DNA of 64,000 bases from Corynebacterium macginleyi (GTDB lineage: Bacteria > Actinomycetota > Actinomycetes > Mycobacteriales > Mycobacteriaceae): the NCBI RefSeq assembly GCF_003688935.1, contig NZ_REGE01000001.1, positions 62,001 through 126,000 of the forward strand. The letters run 5' to 3'. Below, piece after piece: positions 8,036 through 17,205 of the stretch. The notes beneath the pieces are model-generated. The model was not told the origin of the DNA and made no database searches. It was given only the letters and a program-made list of their open reading frames with translations. Positions within the stretch are counted from its first letter, which is position 1. Each line of letters opens with the position of its first letter. Both the position numbers and the translations under genes were made by a program.

Positions 8036-9115
8036 ATGAAAAAGAACGTGGCCAAGCTGGGCCTGATGCTGACCCTGAGCGGGGTCGCCCTCGCCGCCTG
8101 CAGCACGAACGACGGCGGCAATGGTTCCGACGCAGGCTCCGGTTCGGGCGAGGATCAGACCATCAAGGCCGTTGCCACCACCACGCAGATCTGCGATTAC
8201 CTCACCCAGATTGCCCAGGGTGGCATGACGCTCCACAAGGTCGATTCCAGCGGCAAGGAAACCACCGAGGGCGATGGCGAGACCACCCTCGATCTCACCT
8301 GCCTTTTGGCGCCAAATGCCAGCGCGCACGAGCACGAGATGACCCCGCAGCAAATGAGTGCTATGGCGGATGCGGACTTCCTCTTTAAAAACGGCGTCGA
8401 CCTCGAGCACTTCCTCGATAACGCCGTAGAGTCCTCCGGTTTTGACGGCGAGACCATCGTCACCGCCGGCGATGATAACTCCAAGCACAAGGTAAATCTG
8501 CGCGAGTGGCCGTTCCCCGGCGAAGACGGCGAGGAACCAGAATTCACCCACGACCCGCACGTATGGACCTCTCCCAAAAATGCCAAGATCCAGGTCCAAA
8601 ATATCGTGGACGCCTTGGCCGATAAGGAGCCATCTGTGAAGGAAGTCGGTGAAAAATACACTAAGCAGCTCGACGAATTGGATAAGTGGGTCACCGAGTC
8701 CCTGGAGACAGTCCCGGAGCAGGACCGCGTGCTCTTTACCTCACACGATGCCTTCGGCTACTTCTCCAACGACTATCACGTCAAGTTCATCGGCTCTGCG
8801 CTCACGGACTTCAATAATCAACAGGACGCCACCTCCTCGCACATCGAGGACGCCGCCAAAGAGGTCCGCGATTCTGGCGCCAAGGCCATCTTCGCGGAAA
8901 ACTCCAATAACTCTAAGTCCATCGAGGCCATCGCCCGCGCCGCAGGCGTCAAGGCCATTATGGATGATGACGCCCTCTACGGCGACTCCTTGGGCGTGCC
9001 GAATAGCGACGGCGCCACCTACATCGGCTCCATCATCCACAACGTCACCACCCTGGTAGAAGCCTGGGACGGTGAAGTGGCCGATCTGCCAGAAAGCCTG
9101 GATAACGCACGATGA
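8036..9115 (+). CDS. mntA: Metal ABC transporter substrate-binding lipoprotein (Mn/Zn type)
   Basis: A 359-residue extracellular lipoprotein of the cluster A-I metal-binding family. The lipobox is L19-A-A-C22, followed by a Gly/Ser-rich linker. Candidate metal ligands are His in SAHEHEMTP, His in DPHVWTSP, His in SHDAFGYF and Asp in ALYGDSLG. This H-H-H-D set resembles TroA/ZnuA more than the H-H-E-D of PsaA, so the protein alone does not separate Mn from Zn. The Mn-type regulator and the mntA-D-like layout favour Mn. The start at 8036 has a good GAAGGAG sequence. The stop overlaps the ATPase start by 4 bases (ATGA). Confidence 0.9.
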   Translation: MKKNVAKLGLMLTLSGVALAACSTNDGGNGSDAGSGSGEDQTIKAVATTTQICDYLTQIAQGGMTLHKVDSSGKETTEGDGETTLDLTCLLAPNASAHEHEMTPQQMSAMADADFLFKNGVDLEHFLDNAVESSGFDGETIVTAGDDNSKHKVNLREWPFPGEDGEEPEFTHDPHVWTSPKNAKIQVQNIVDALADKEPSVKEVGEKYTKQLDELDKWVTESLETVPEQDRVLFTSHDAFGYFSNDYHVKFIGSALTDFNNQQDATSSHIEDAAKEVRDSGAKAIFAENSNNSKSIEAIARAAGVKAIMDDDALYGDSLGVPNSDGATYIGSIIHNVTTLVEAWDGEVADLPESLDNAR

Positions 9116-9810
9116 GTGCACCGCTTCTAAAGCTTTCTCACGCCTCCTGCGGCTATGGGACCACCACCGTCGTGAACGATGTCTCCTTGACCATCCACGA
9201 AGGTGAGGCCATCGCGCTGCTGGGGGCTAATGGTGCTGGTAAATCAACGGTTTTAAAAGCCATCGCTGGCCTTGCCACGCTGCGCGGCGAGCACGAGCGC
9301 ACGGCGACGCTGGGATATGTTCCCCAACACCACACCTGCGATCCCACCTTCCCCGTCACCGCCGGCCGGGTCGTGGAAATGGGCCTGCTCAATAAGGCCG
9401 CGTGGTGGGAGCGCATGGGCAGCATGCGACGCCTGCGCCCGCAGATCAACCAAGCGCTAGAGCTCGTCGGCATGGCGGATAAGGAGAAGATCCGCTGGGG
9501 CAAACTCTCGGGCGGGCAGCGCCAACGCATTTTTATCGCCCGCGCGCTCGCCGCCCACCCGGACCTGGTGCTCATGGACGAGCCTTTCAATGGCCTGGAC
9601 CAAGACAGCAGGCAGGTGCTTTTGGGGATCATCGCCAAGCTCAAGGAGAGCGGGGTTGCCCTGCTCATTTCCACCCACGATCCCATTTTGGCGCAGCGCG
9701 CCTGCGATGCCGGGATGCTCATCGTGGACGGCCACAGTGAGGTCCTTGATACCGAGGATGCGGTCGAGCGCTACCTGGAGGCCACGTCGGTATTGCAGGG
9801 GGACATGTGA
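9112..9810 (+). CDS. mntB: Metal ABC transporter ATP-binding protein
   Basis: A 232-residue cytoplasmic ABC ATPase that powers the metal importer. Walker A is LLGANGAGKST (about residues 35-45), the signature is LSGGQRQRIFIARALA, and Walker B is LVLMDEPFNGLD, with the switch histidine in LISTHD. The length is normal for the Mn/Zn family. The start overlaps the lipoprotein stop by 4 bases and the stop overlaps the next permease start by 4 bases, so the operon is tightly coupled. Confidence 0.93.
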   Translation: MSAPLLKLSHASCGYGTTTVVNDVSLTIHEGEAIALLGANGAGKSTVLKAIAGLATLRGEHERTATLGYVPQHHTCDPTFPVTAGRVVEMGLLNKAAWWERMGSMRRLRPQINQALELVGMADKEKIRWGKLSGGQRQRIFIARALAAHPDLVLMDEPFNGLDQDSRQVLLGIIAKLKESGVALLISTHDPILAQRACDAGMLIVDGHSEVLDTEDAVERYLEATSVLQGDM

Positions 9811-10631
9811 CGCTCTTGCTTACTGCCCCCTATATACAGCGCGCCGCCCTGTTTTTGCTGTGTGTAGCCCTAACTGGCGCGGTGGTCAGCGTAGTGGTCA
9901 ACCTGCGCCGGATGGAATTTAGCGTCGAGGCGCTAGTCCACTCGGTATTCCCAGGCATCGTCGTAGGCCTGGCCGTGGCGGGTTTTCCCGGCATTATGCC
10001 CGGTGCCGCCGTCGCAGCGGGCGTCGCGGTGCTCATTTTGGCGCGCCTGAATTCCGGCAGCGATGGCCACGATCATGAATCCGGCACTGCGGTGGTACTG
10101 ACCTTGATGTATGGCATCGGCGTGGTCATCAGCCTCGCCGTGGGGGATCGCTCTGGCCAGCTGGAGGCCCTCATGTTTGGCCGCCTACTCGATGTCACCA
10201 CCGACCGGATGGTGCCTTCCATCATTTTGTGCGTGGTTGCCGCCCTGCTCATCCTGGCCACCTGGCGCTTACAGGTCGCCGTGGCCTTTGACCGCGAATC
10301 AGCGCGCGCAACCGGCATCCGCGTGGGGCTTGTCGATGTCATCGCCAACATTGCGGTGGGCCTGATCGTTGTCGCCGCGAGCTCCGCCATCGGCGTTTTG
10401 CTCGTTTTGGGTTTCGTCGTGGTGCCAGGCCTGGTCGGGCGCGTCCTAGCTAGTACCCCGGGGCAGATGCTCCTATGGGCACTGGTTGGCGCGGTGCTAG
10501 CCGTATGCGTGGGCCTGTGGCTCATGCTTTCGGTAACCTCCCACCAGATTTCCCCGCAGGCCATCGTCGCGCTGTCGCTATCTGTAACCGTTCCGCTCGC
10601 ACTTTTAGGCAGGCGCATATGGGTGTCTTAA
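9807..10631 (+). CDS. mntC: Metal ABC transporter permease 1
   Basis: A 274-residue integral membrane permease of the ABC-3 family with about eight hydrophobic segments. Family features are RRMEFSVEALVHSVFPGIVVG near residues 30-50 and ATGIRVGLVDVIANIAVGL near 165-185. It starts with GTG (9807), overlapping the ATPase stop. It is the first of two permeases, which probably form a heterodimeric channel with the next gene. Overlap with that gene is 13 bases. Confidence 0.9.
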   Translation: MTLLLTAPYIQRAALFLLCVALTGAVVSVVVNLRRMEFSVEALVHSVFPGIVVGLAVAGFPGIMPGAAVAAGVAVLILARLNSGSDGHDHESGTAVVLTLMYGIGVVISLAVGDRSGQLEALMFGRLLDVTTDRMVPSIILCVVAALLILATWRLQVAVAFDRESARATGIRVGLVDVIANIAVGLIVVAASSAIGVLLVLGFVVVPGLVGRVLASTPGQMLLWALVGAVLAVCVGLWLMLSVTSHQISPQAIVALSLSVTVPLALLGRRIWVS

Positions 10632-11416
10632 CGTTGCCATTTTTCGAAGCCATCGCGGTGGGTAGTCTCTCCGGGCTGGTGGGCACGCTCATGGTGCTGG
10701 GCAACCGCGTCTTTTTTGCTGAGAGCCTCTCCCACGGCACCTTTCCCGGCGCGGTCCTCGGCGTCGTCGTGGCCAATGCGCTGGGCACCAACTTGAGTGA
10801 TGGGCTCATGCTCGGTTCCGTGGCGGTCTGCATTCCGCTGGCGATTTTCATGCATTACCTGGGCAAGGTGCATGGCGTGTCCTCCACCGCTGCGGCGGGC
10901 ACCACGCTGACCCTGGGCTTTGCGCTGGGCATCTTGTTGCTGCGCTGGTTCCAGCCGCTGCCGCTGCACGTCGATAGTTTTTTGGTGGGATCACTTACCA
11001 CGGTCAACCACCGCGATGTCGCCATCGCAGCCGGCTTGGTGGTTACCTGTTTGCTCGCGGTACTAGCCTGCCGGCGCCGCCTCTTCCAGGCGTATTTCGA
11101 CCCCACCACGTCCCCGCATAGTGGGCTTTACGATGCCCTGACGCTCGGCCTTATCTGCTTGACGATGGCCGCCGTCATCCCCGCCGTCGGCACCATCTTG
11201 TCCATCGCCTTGCTCGTGGCACCGGCCGCGGGCCTGCGCCCGTGGGTATCGCGCCCAGAGGCGCTGCTTATCGGGGCGGGCATCATCGGCATCACTATCG
11301 CGGTTGCCGGACTGTTTATCGCCGCGCACTTGAGCCTTTCGGCCGGCGGCACAATCGCCATTGTGGCCGGCGTGTTTTACCTCGCCAGCATGGCGGCACA
11401 TCAGGCGGTCTCCTAG
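10619..11416 (+). CDS. mntD: Metal ABC transporter permease 2
   Basis: A 265-residue ABC-3 family permease with about eight transmembrane segments. The N-terminal GNRVFFAESLSHGTFPGAVLG matches the conserved loop of the first permease. The start at 10619 (MGVLTLPFFEAI) is chosen because the frame upstream (to 10475) lies inside the previous gene and is not family-like. It is the last gene of the operon; a GC-rich hairpin follows before the convergent regulator. Confidence 0.9.
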   Translation: MGVLTLPFFEAIAVGSLSGLVGTLMVLGNRVFFAESLSHGTFPGAVLGVVVANALGTNLSDGLMLGSVAVCIPLAIFMHYLGKVHGVSSTAAAGTTLTLGFALGILLLRWFQPLPLHVDSFLVGSLTTVNHRDVAIAAGLVVTCLLAVLACRRRLFQAYFDPTTSPHSGLYDALTLGLICLTMAAVIPAVGTILSIALLVAPAAGLRPWVSRPEALLIGAGIIGITIAVAGLFIAAHLSLSAGGTIAIVAGVFYLASMAAHQAVS

Positions 11417-11422
11417 CGTGCG

Positions 11423-11441
11423 GCGCTGCACGGCGCAGCGC
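11423..11441. terminator. Hairpin between mntD and mntR
   Basis: GCGCTGC and GCAGCGC arms with a 5-base loop lie between the convergent stops at 11416 and 11471. There is no clear T run, so this is a possible terminator only. Confidence 0.4.
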
Positions 11442-11470
11442 GAAGCAGCAACACAGCGCTGCATCGCAGG

Positions 11471-12160
11471 TTAATTGGTTGAGGCGAGTCGGACTGTGAT
11501 CTCGCGGGCGGCCACCTCCGCCAGCGACATCTCGCCGCCTTCGATCTGCACCGTCAATAAGCCGGCCACGCTATCGCTGACTCGCAACTCATTGCCCAGC
11601 TCCACCCCGAAGCGGTCAAGGTAGCGCAGCAGGCCTGGATTCTCATCACAGACGCGCTCCACGGTCACGGGCGCATCGAGCGGGGCGCTAGCCAGCGTGA
11701 GCGTGCCAAGATCCTCGATCCCGCCGCCGACATCGGGAATGGGATCGCCGTGCGGATCGCGGTCGGGGGAGCCCAGCAGCGCATCGATGCGCCCGATAAA
11801 GCGATCGGAGCAGGCGTGCTCGAGGCGGTCAGCGTCCTCGTGCACCTCGTCCCAGGAATAATCCAGGGTCTCTACCAAGAAGGTTTCTAAAAGCCTGTGG
11901 CGGCGCACCATCTGCATCGCCAGCTCGCGGCCCACAGGACTCAATGAGACACCCTGATAACGCTCGTGCTCCACCAGCCCTTGGGCGGCGAGCTTCTTAA
12001 TCGCCTCTGAGGCGGTAGGCACCTTTTGCTCCAGGCGCCCCGCCACATCCTTCAGCGCAACCGGGGTACCACCGGAGTGCTCCGATAAGTCCCACAGAAC
12101 CTTGAGATAATCCTGGCTGCGGGTAGGCAGTTCTTCTAGGTGCATATCCACCATCTTCAT
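11471..12160 (-). CDS. mntR: DtxR-family manganese-type metalloregulator
   Basis: A 229-residue DtxR/MntR-family repressor. The N-terminal winged helix covers about residues 12-75, the dimerisation and metal region about 76-145, and a C-terminal SH3-like (FeoA-type) domain follows from about 150. Aligned by eye with DtxR, metal site residues are Asp17 (Met10 in DtxR), Asp111 (Cys102 in DtxR), Glu114 and His115, with His88 and Glu92 nearby. Replacing the Met/Cys pair by acids is the hallmark of Mn-sensing MntR rather than iron-sensing DtxR. It converges on the metal importer, and the palindrome 45 bases before its start suggests autoregulation. Confidence 0.85.
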   Translation of the reverse strand: MKMVDMHLEELPTRSQDYLKVLWDLSEHSGGTPVALKDVAGRLEQKVPTASEAIKKLAAQGLVEHERYQGVSLSPVGRELAMQMVRRHRLLETFLVETLDYSWDEVHEDADRLEHACSDRFIGRIDALLGSPDRDPHGDPIPDVGGGIEDLGTLTLASAPLDAPVTVERVCDENPGLLRYLDRFGVELGNELRVSDSVAGLLTVQIEGGEMSLAEVAAREITVRLASTN

Positions 12161-12204
12161 AATCGTGCTTGCGTCGTCCTTGGATAAGTGTTAGTTTAGC
12201 AGTA

Positions 12205-12220
12205 GTTCAACGAGTTGAAC
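12205..12220. promoter_or_regulatory. MntR-type operator before the regulator gene
   Basis: GTTCAACGAGTTGAAC is a perfect palindrome with 6-base arms and a 4-base spacer, 45-60 bases upstream of the mntR start. The arms and the preceding TA match the site at 7960-7975. Confidence 0.65.
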
Positions 12221-12316
12221 TTTTATTTTCACTTGCCACGGACAGTGGGCAGTACGTCCTTTCTTCGGTACACACGCGACGCACCCGGCCACCGCTGTCC
12301 GTGGCTTTTGATTTTT

Positions 12317-13246
12317 CTAGTATCCCGCCTCCGGGTCCACCTGGGTGGGCATGGGCTCACCCTTCTCCCACGCGGCGGCGTTGGCATTGAAAATATCGCC
12401 CATGTGGTACTGCGCCACGTGCTTCGTCGCCCCGATATGCGGGGTCATGGTGCAATTGGGCAGGGAGAGCAGCGGGTGGTCATCGGGAAGCGGCTCTGGG
12501 TCCACGACCTCCAAGCCGGCGCCGGCAATCTGGCCCTCGCGCAGGGCATCCACCAAGTCATCCGTGACCACGGTGCTGCCGCGCCCAACGTTGATAAACA
12601 GGGCGGACGGCTTCATGGCGCGGAACTTGGCGGCATCGATAAGCCCCTCCGTTTCCGCCGTTGCGGGCAGGATGCAGAAAATGACATCAGCCTCGCCCCA
12701 CACGTGCGTGGCGTCATCCATGGCCACCACCTCATCGGCACCCTCCACCGGGCGGCCGGAGCGATTCACGGCGGTAAAGTGCACCCCAAAGGGCTTGAGC
12801 AAGGCAATGAGCTGCTTGCCGATGCCCCCAGCGCCCAAAATCGCTACCTCCTTCGGCCCCTGCTGGTCATAAATCCACTCCTGCGTCTCATCCAGCTCCT
12901 TAGCCACCGACCACGTGCCGGCCTGCGCAAAGGCCTTGTGCTGGTGTGCCTGGGAGAGCAGCAGGCCCAGGGCACATTCGGCCACAGGCTTGGCAAAGGC
13001 GCCGGCGGAATTGCACCAGGGTAAGCCCTCAGGGGTAATCAATCCGGCATCGATGAGTTGGTTGACGCCGGTAAAACAATGCTGCACCCAGCCGATATTG
13101 TCCGGTATTTCCGGGACGCGGCGAGGGCTGGGTGTGGTATTGACATAGACCTCTGCGTCTTCGAGGTTCTCTACGCGGTCGTGGCCAGCAGCGCTTAAGT
13201 CATCTACCAGCGGCTGCCAAATTTCTGGTCCCATAAAATACTTCAT
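12317..13246 (-). CDS. D-isomer-specific 2-hydroxyacid dehydrogenase
   Basis: A 309-residue NAD(P)-dependent 2-hydroxyacid dehydrogenase. The Rossmann motif is ILGAGGIGKQL near residues 140-150, the substrate/cofactor segment is NVGRGSTVVTDDLVDAL, and the catalytic His is in MTPHIGATK near residue 280. Sequence alone does not fix the substrate; phosphoglycerate, glyoxylate or hydroxypyruvate are possible. The start at 13246 (MKYFMGPEIW) is preferred to an in-frame ATG at 13306 that lies inside proB. It follows proB by 22 bases, between proB and proA as in other corynebacteria. Confidence 0.85.
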   Translation of the reverse strand: MKYFMGPEIWQPLVDDLSAAGHDRVENLEDAEVYVNTTPSPRRVPEIPDNIGWVQHCFTGVNQLIDAGLITPEGLPWCNSAGAFAKPVAECALGLLLSQAHQHKAFAQAGTWSVAKELDETQEWIYDQQGPKEVAILGAGGIGKQLIALLKPFGVHFTAVNRSGRPVEGADEVVAMDDATHVWGEADVIFCILPATAETEGLIDAAKFRAMKPSALFINVGRGSTVVTDDLVDALREGQIAGAGLEVVDPEPLPDDHPLLSLPNCTMTPHIGATKHVAQYHMGDIFNANAAAWEKGEPMPTQVDPEAGY

Positions 13247-13268
13247 GGAACCAGCGTACGGCAGGCAG

Positions 13269-14516
13269 CTAGATGCGCGAGGCGAAGTTGGATAGGTAGT
13301 CCGCATGCACCACCGAGCGGCGCTTATCTTTTGGCAGCTCGCTCATCTGCATGCCCTTGATGGCGTTTAATTCTTCAGAGCCGAAGCGCACCTCGCCGCG
13401 GCCGATAATCTCGCCCGCCGGGCCCAAGATATCGATAATCTCGCCCTTGTTGAATTCGCCGTGAACATCAGTAATACCCACGGCAAGCAAGGACGTACCA
13501 CCCTTGGTCACGGCCTCCTTGGCACCCGCGTCCAGGCGCACGGCCCCACCGGTATCAGCGCAGTAGAGGGCCCAGAACTTCCACGCCGACAGCTGGCGTT
13601 CCTCGCGGGTGTGGAAAACGGTGCCCACAGAGGCATCAGAAAGCGCGGGGCCAACGTTATCGGTCGAGGTCAACAGGACCGGAATGCCGCCGCGGGTAGC
13701 CAGGCGGGCGGCCGAGACCTTCGTGGCCATGCCACCGGTGCCGACCTTGCCGCCATCGCCGGCGACAACGTCCTTGAGATCCTTACCGCTGCGCACCTCG
13801 TCGATGAACTTGGCATCCGGCTCAGCCGGGTTCTTGTCATAGAGGCCATCGACGTCAGAGAACAAGAAGAGCGCATCCGCACCCACCAAGTTGGCGACCA
13901 AGGCCGACAGTCGGTCGTTATCGCCAAAGTGCATCTCCGAAGTAGCAACAGCATCGTTTTCGTTCACTATGGGAATGGTGCGCAGCTGGCGCAGGCGGTC
14001 TATGGTGCGCTGCGCGTTGCGGGCGCGGTCCCGGTGCCCGGCATCGGAAGCCGTGAGCAGCACCTGCCCTATGGTGCGCTGGTAGCGCGCAAAGGAGCGG
14101 CCCCATTCATAAGCGAGGTGAACCTGGCCCACAGACGCCGACGCCTGTTTCGTAGCCAAGTCGGTGGGGCGCTGATGCAAGCCGAGTGGGCCCATACCGG
14201 CGGCAACCGCACCGGAGGAAACGATGATGACATCGGAGCGCCCCATGCGGGCGTGGACGGCATCAACAATATGATCGATTTTCTCCGGCGAAACGCGGAA
14301 ATTCTCATCCGTCAAGGAAGAGGAACCAATTTTTACAACGACGCGCTTGGCCTCCGCAATGGAATTACGCAATTCGGATTTAAACCCAGAGGCTATCGGG
14401 TTTTCATCGCGAGCATCGGGGAACGGAGTATCAGCGGTAGGACCATTAAAGGGCTCTACGGGGAGCGGAAGGATGGATTCTTTATGTTGAGGTTCTTTCT
14501 GTTGATCAGAAGACAT
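13269..14516 (-). CDS. proB: Glutamate 5-kinase
   Basis: The first enzyme of proline synthesis, which phosphorylates glutamate with ATP. The kinase core begins at [18 protein letters not shown] and includes [13 protein letters not shown] and [14 protein letters not shown]-terminal PUA domain (about the last 90 residues) is present. The ATG at 14516 gives 415 residues with about 46 extra N-terminal residues rich in Glu, Asp and Pro. An in-frame TTG at 14372 gives 367 residues and begins [13 protein letters not shown], close to known corynebacterial ProB. Neither start has a good Shine-Dalgarno sequence, so the start is open. Confidence 0.93.
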   Translation of the reverse strand: MSSDQQKEPQHKESILPLPVEPFNGPTADTPFPDARDENPIASGFKSELRNSIAEAKRVVVKIGSSSLTDENFRVSPEKIDHIVDAVHARMGRSDVIIVSSGAVAAGMGPLGLHQRPTDLATKQASASVGQVHLAYEWGRSFARYQRTIGQVLLTASDAGHRDRARNAQRTIDRLRQLRTIPIVNENDAVATSEMHFGDNDRLSALVANLVGADALFLFSDVDGLYDKNPAEPDAKFIDEVRSGKDLKDVVAGDGGKVGTGGMATKVSAARLATRGGIPVLLTSTDNVGPALSDASVGTVFHTREERQLSAWKFWALYCADTGGAVRLDAGAKEAVTKGGTSLLAVGITDVHGEFNKGEIIDILGPAGEIIGRGEVRFGSEELNAIKGMQMSELPKDKRRSVVHADYLSNFASRI

Positions 14517-14647
14517 AGATCTACAGTGTACAAAGCTTCCGGCACGAGTCCCCTCCATTGGGGCGTATATCCCCCATGTGCGCCAGCAGCTTTGTCCGAA
14601 GTGGGGGCACACTCCCCTTAAGGAAAGAAGCCCCACTCGCGAGATGG

Positions 14648-16180
14648 CTAGCCCTGCCACCGGTCGCGATTGGCGGCCTCGCGGGTGACCTCTTCCTCAT
14701 CGCCGTAGTCGAATTCATCGACCAAGCCACGCCGAGCCTGGGAGGCACGCTTGCGCTCCGCCGCAGAGACGCGATTGGTGCCCTTTAGCCGGGCGTCCTC
14801 GCCGCGGCTGGCCATGGTGGGATCGCCGCCGACCATCGGCTCCCATTCGAAGGTAAGACCACCAATGGTCACGGGGCAGCCTTCCACCGCGCCCTGCTTG
14901 TGCAGCTCATCCTCCACGCCGGCCTTGGCCAAGCGATCCGCCAGGTAGCCCACGGCTTCATCGTTTTCAAAGTCGGTCTGGGTAATCCAACGTTTGATCT
15001 TATCGCCATCCACGATGAATCCGCCCTGCACCTCTGGGTCTGGCCGCACGCTAAAGTCCGCGAAGTTGCCGGGTTTTTTCCTGTGCGCCTGAGCCTTGGG
15101 GTGAATCACCGTATGAGAAGGATCCCGCTGGGGCTTCGGCTGCGCCTTATGATGCTCGGTCACCATCTCCATGAGCTTGAATTTCAGCAGGTCCAAGCCC
15201 TTGCGGGCGACCGCAGAGATGATGAACACCGGCCAGCCGAACTTTTCTTCTAAGTCGTCCTTAACGAACTCCGCGAGCTCTTCTGCCTCCGGAATATCGG
15301 CCTTATTTAAAATGATGACGCGCGGGCGATCGCGCAGATCACCCAAACCGGTATCGCTCTCCAGCGCCTCCTGGTACTTGGCCAGCTCATTTTCCAGCGC
15401 CTCGATATCAGATTCCGGGTCGCGGCCCGGTTCAATGGAAGCAGTATCGACTACGTGGGCTAGCACCGCCGTGCGTTCAATGTGACGCAGGAAATCCAAT
15501 CCCAAACCTTTACCATCGGCGGCGCCGGGGATGAGGCCGGGGACATCAGCAATGGTAAAGGAGCTATTACCCATGTCCACGACACCCAAGTTGGGCTGCA
15601 GGGTGGTAAACGGGTAGTCCCCGATCTTCGGCTTGGCAGCGGACAACACCGAAATCAACGAGGACTTGCCAGCCGAAGGAAAACCGACAAGCCCCACATC
15701 CGCCATGGATTTAAGTTCGAGCACCAGGTCGTGGGCTTGGCCAGGCTCGCCCTGCAGTGCAAAGCCGGGTGCCTTGCGGTTCTTCGACGCCAGGGCCGCA
15801 TTGCCCAGTCCTCCGAATCCCCCCTCGGCCGCGACGAAACGCGTGCCCGGCACGGTGAGATCCGCAAGGGTTTCGCCCGTTTCTGTGCGCACAACAGTGC
15901 CGGCGGGGACCTCCAAAATTAAGTCCTTACCGCGCGCGCCATTGCGCATATCGCCAGCACCGTTGCCGCCACGCTCGGCCTTAATATGCGGGCGGTAGTG
16001 GAAATCCATCAAGGTATGGATCTGCTCGGAGACCTCCAAGACGATGTCGCCGCCGTGACCTCCGTTGCCACCGTCCGGCCCACCCAATGGCTTGAATTTC
16101 TCGCGGTGGACAGACACGCAACCATGCCCACCGTCGCCAGCCTGCAAGTGCAAGACGACGCGGTCAATAAAACGTGCCAT
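14648..16180 (-). CDS. obgE: GTPase ObgE/CgtA
   Basis: A 510-residue Obg GTPase, linked to large ribosomal subunit assembly and the stringent response. The glycine-rich Obg domain spans residues 1 to about 158 ([17 protein letters not shown]). The G domain has the P-loop [12 protein letters not shown] and DVPGLI. The actinobacterial OCT domain and an Arg/Glu-rich tail follow. The start at 16180 (MARFIDRVV) is preferred to an ATG four codons upstream. It lies downstream of rplU-rpmA, the classic context, but a strong hairpin at 16293-16335 suggests partial transcriptional separation. Confidence 0.96.
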   Translation of the reverse strand: MARFIDRVVLHLQAGDGGHGCVSVHREKFKPLGGPDGGNGGHGGDIVLEVSEQIHTLMDFHYRPHIKAERGGNGAGDMRNGARGKDLILEVPAGTVVRTETGETLADLTVPGTRFVAAEGGFGGLGNAALASKNRKAPGFALQGEPGQAHDLVLELKSMADVGLVGFPSAGKSSLISVLSAAKPKIGDYPFTTLQPNLGVVDMGNSSFTIADVPGLIPGAADGKGLGLDFLRHIERTAVLAHVVDTASIEPGRDPESDIEALENELAKYQEALESDTGLGDLRDRPRVIILNKADIPEAEELAEFVKDDLEEKFGWPVFIISAVARKGLDLLKFKLMEMVTEHHKAQPKPQRDPSHTVIHPKAQAHRKKPGNFADFSVRPDPEVQGGFIVDGDKIKRWITQTDFENDEAVGYLADRLAKAGVEDELHKQGAVEGCPVTIGGLTFEWEPMVGGDPTMASRGEDARLKGTNRVSAAERKRASQARRGLVDEFDYGDEEEVTREAANRDRWQG

Positions 16181-16292
16181 GATATGCCACACCCCTTCTT
16201 ATTTAAATCAATTGCCTTAGCCAGTGTAATGCTTAGCCAAGCCCGGACTCTAACCCACGCCTTCCCAAGACAATGAGAGGTAACACGAGAAA

Positions 16293-16335
16293 ATCCTCGA
16301 GCTGCTCTCACTCGTAGTGAAAGCTGCCCGAGGAT
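16293..16335 (-). terminator. Terminator after rpmA
   Basis: A long imperfect inverted repeat (ATCCTCG outer arms, about 19 paired positions) is followed on the minus strand by TTTT. It lies 19 bases after the rpmA stop and fits an intrinsic terminator or attenuator before obgE. Confidence 0.75.
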
Positions 16336-16353
16336 AGACCGCTGCGGTCGTGC

Positions 16354-16632
16354 TTAAGCGGAAGCTTCTGCCGCAGCCTCTTCGGCCGGGATAATATTGA
16401 CCATCCGGCGTCCACGCTTGGTGCCGAACTTTACGGAGCCAGCAGCAAGTGCAAACAGGGTGTCGTCGCCGCCGCGACCAACATTCTCACCTGGGTGGAA
16501 CTTGGTGCCGCGCTGACGGACGATGATCTCACCGGCGTTAACCTGCTGACCACCGAAGCGCTTGACGCCGAGGCGCTTAGACTCGGAATCGCGACCGTTG
16601 CTGGAGCTGGAAGCACCCTTCTTGTGTGCCAT
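16354..16632 (-). CDS. rpmA: 50S ribosomal protein bL27
   Basis: A 92-residue ribosomal protein whose N-terminus reaches toward the peptidyl-transferase centre. It starts [20 protein letters not shown] and contains the conserved [23 protein letters not shown] region (given in part: [14 protein letters not shown]). There is no Firmicute-type cleavable N-terminal extension. It follows rplU by 43 bases. Confidence 0.97.
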   Translation of the reverse strand: MAHKKGASSSSNGRDSESKRLGVKRFGGQQVNAGEIIVRQRGTKFHPGENVGRGGDDTLFALAAGSVKFGTKRGRRMVNIIPAEEAAAEASA

Positions 16633-16675
16633 GTCGTTTCCCTCCTTCGGGGATGATTTACAGCCCGGTTAAGGC

Positions 16676-16981
16676 TTACTTGATACCGGTGATTTTCAAG
16701 GTGGTTAGAGGCTGGCGGTGACCCAAGCGCCTCTTATAACCAGTCTTGTTCTTGTACTTCAGGATATCAATCTTTGGACCTTTACCCTGTTTGACGATTT
16801 CCGCGGAGACGGAAACTTTCTCCAAGTCGGAAGCCTTGGACTTTACAGTGGCGCCATCGACGAGCAGAACCGGGGTGAGAGCCACGGCAGAGCCTGGCTC
16901 ACCCTCGATCTTCTCGACCTTGACGAGGTCACCTTCAGCAACCTTGTACTGCTTGCCGCCGGTCTTGACGATCGCGTACAT
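16676..16981 (-). CDS. rplU: 50S ribosomal protein bL21
   Basis: A 101-residue large-subunit ribosomal protein. It has the family start [14 protein letters not shown] and the C-terminal [17 protein letters not shown] motif. A good AAGGGG ribosome-binding sequence lies about 9 bases before the ATG. It is the first gene of rplU-rpmA; the 224-base stretch to rne holds its promoter and the rne terminator. Confidence 0.97.
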   Translation of the reverse strand: MYAIVKTGGKQYKVAEGDLVKVEKIEGEPGSAVALTPVLLVDGATVKSKASDLEKVSVSAEIVKQGKGPKIDILKYKNKTGYKRRLGHRQPLTTLKITGIK

Positions 16982-17152
16982 AGAGGGTTACCCCTTATCT
17001 AAACTCGCTCGGACACGACATACAGGCCGTTATCCGAATGGACACTTACATATTGCGTTCAGACCTCGCGCGAACATATTCACAATCACCGGGCGGCAAT
17101 TGTGGTTTGATCTAGCGCCGAGAGTTCCAAACAGCGACTGTCAAAGACTACC

Positions 17153-17201
17153 CCGCCGCGGGTACAAAATACAAACCAGACGCTTCATACCCGCGTGGCG
17201 G
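17153..17201 (-). terminator. Hairpin after rne
   Basis: CCGCCGCGGGTA pairs with TACCCGC-GT-GGCGG (a 2-base bulge), just past the rne stop on the minus strand. The T run is weak (one TTT). Confidence 0.45.
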
Positions 17202-17205
17202 TGCG

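Noticed and set aside
12215-13024. 269-codon plus-strand frame over the hydroxyacid dehydrogenase
   Set aside because: It is a shadow of the minus-strand gene, whose cofactor and active-site motifs are clear.
13461-14621. 386-codon plus-strand open frame over proB
   Set aside because: It is antisense to the well-supported proB. Long mirrored frames are common in GC-rich genes, and its protein has no recognisable motif.
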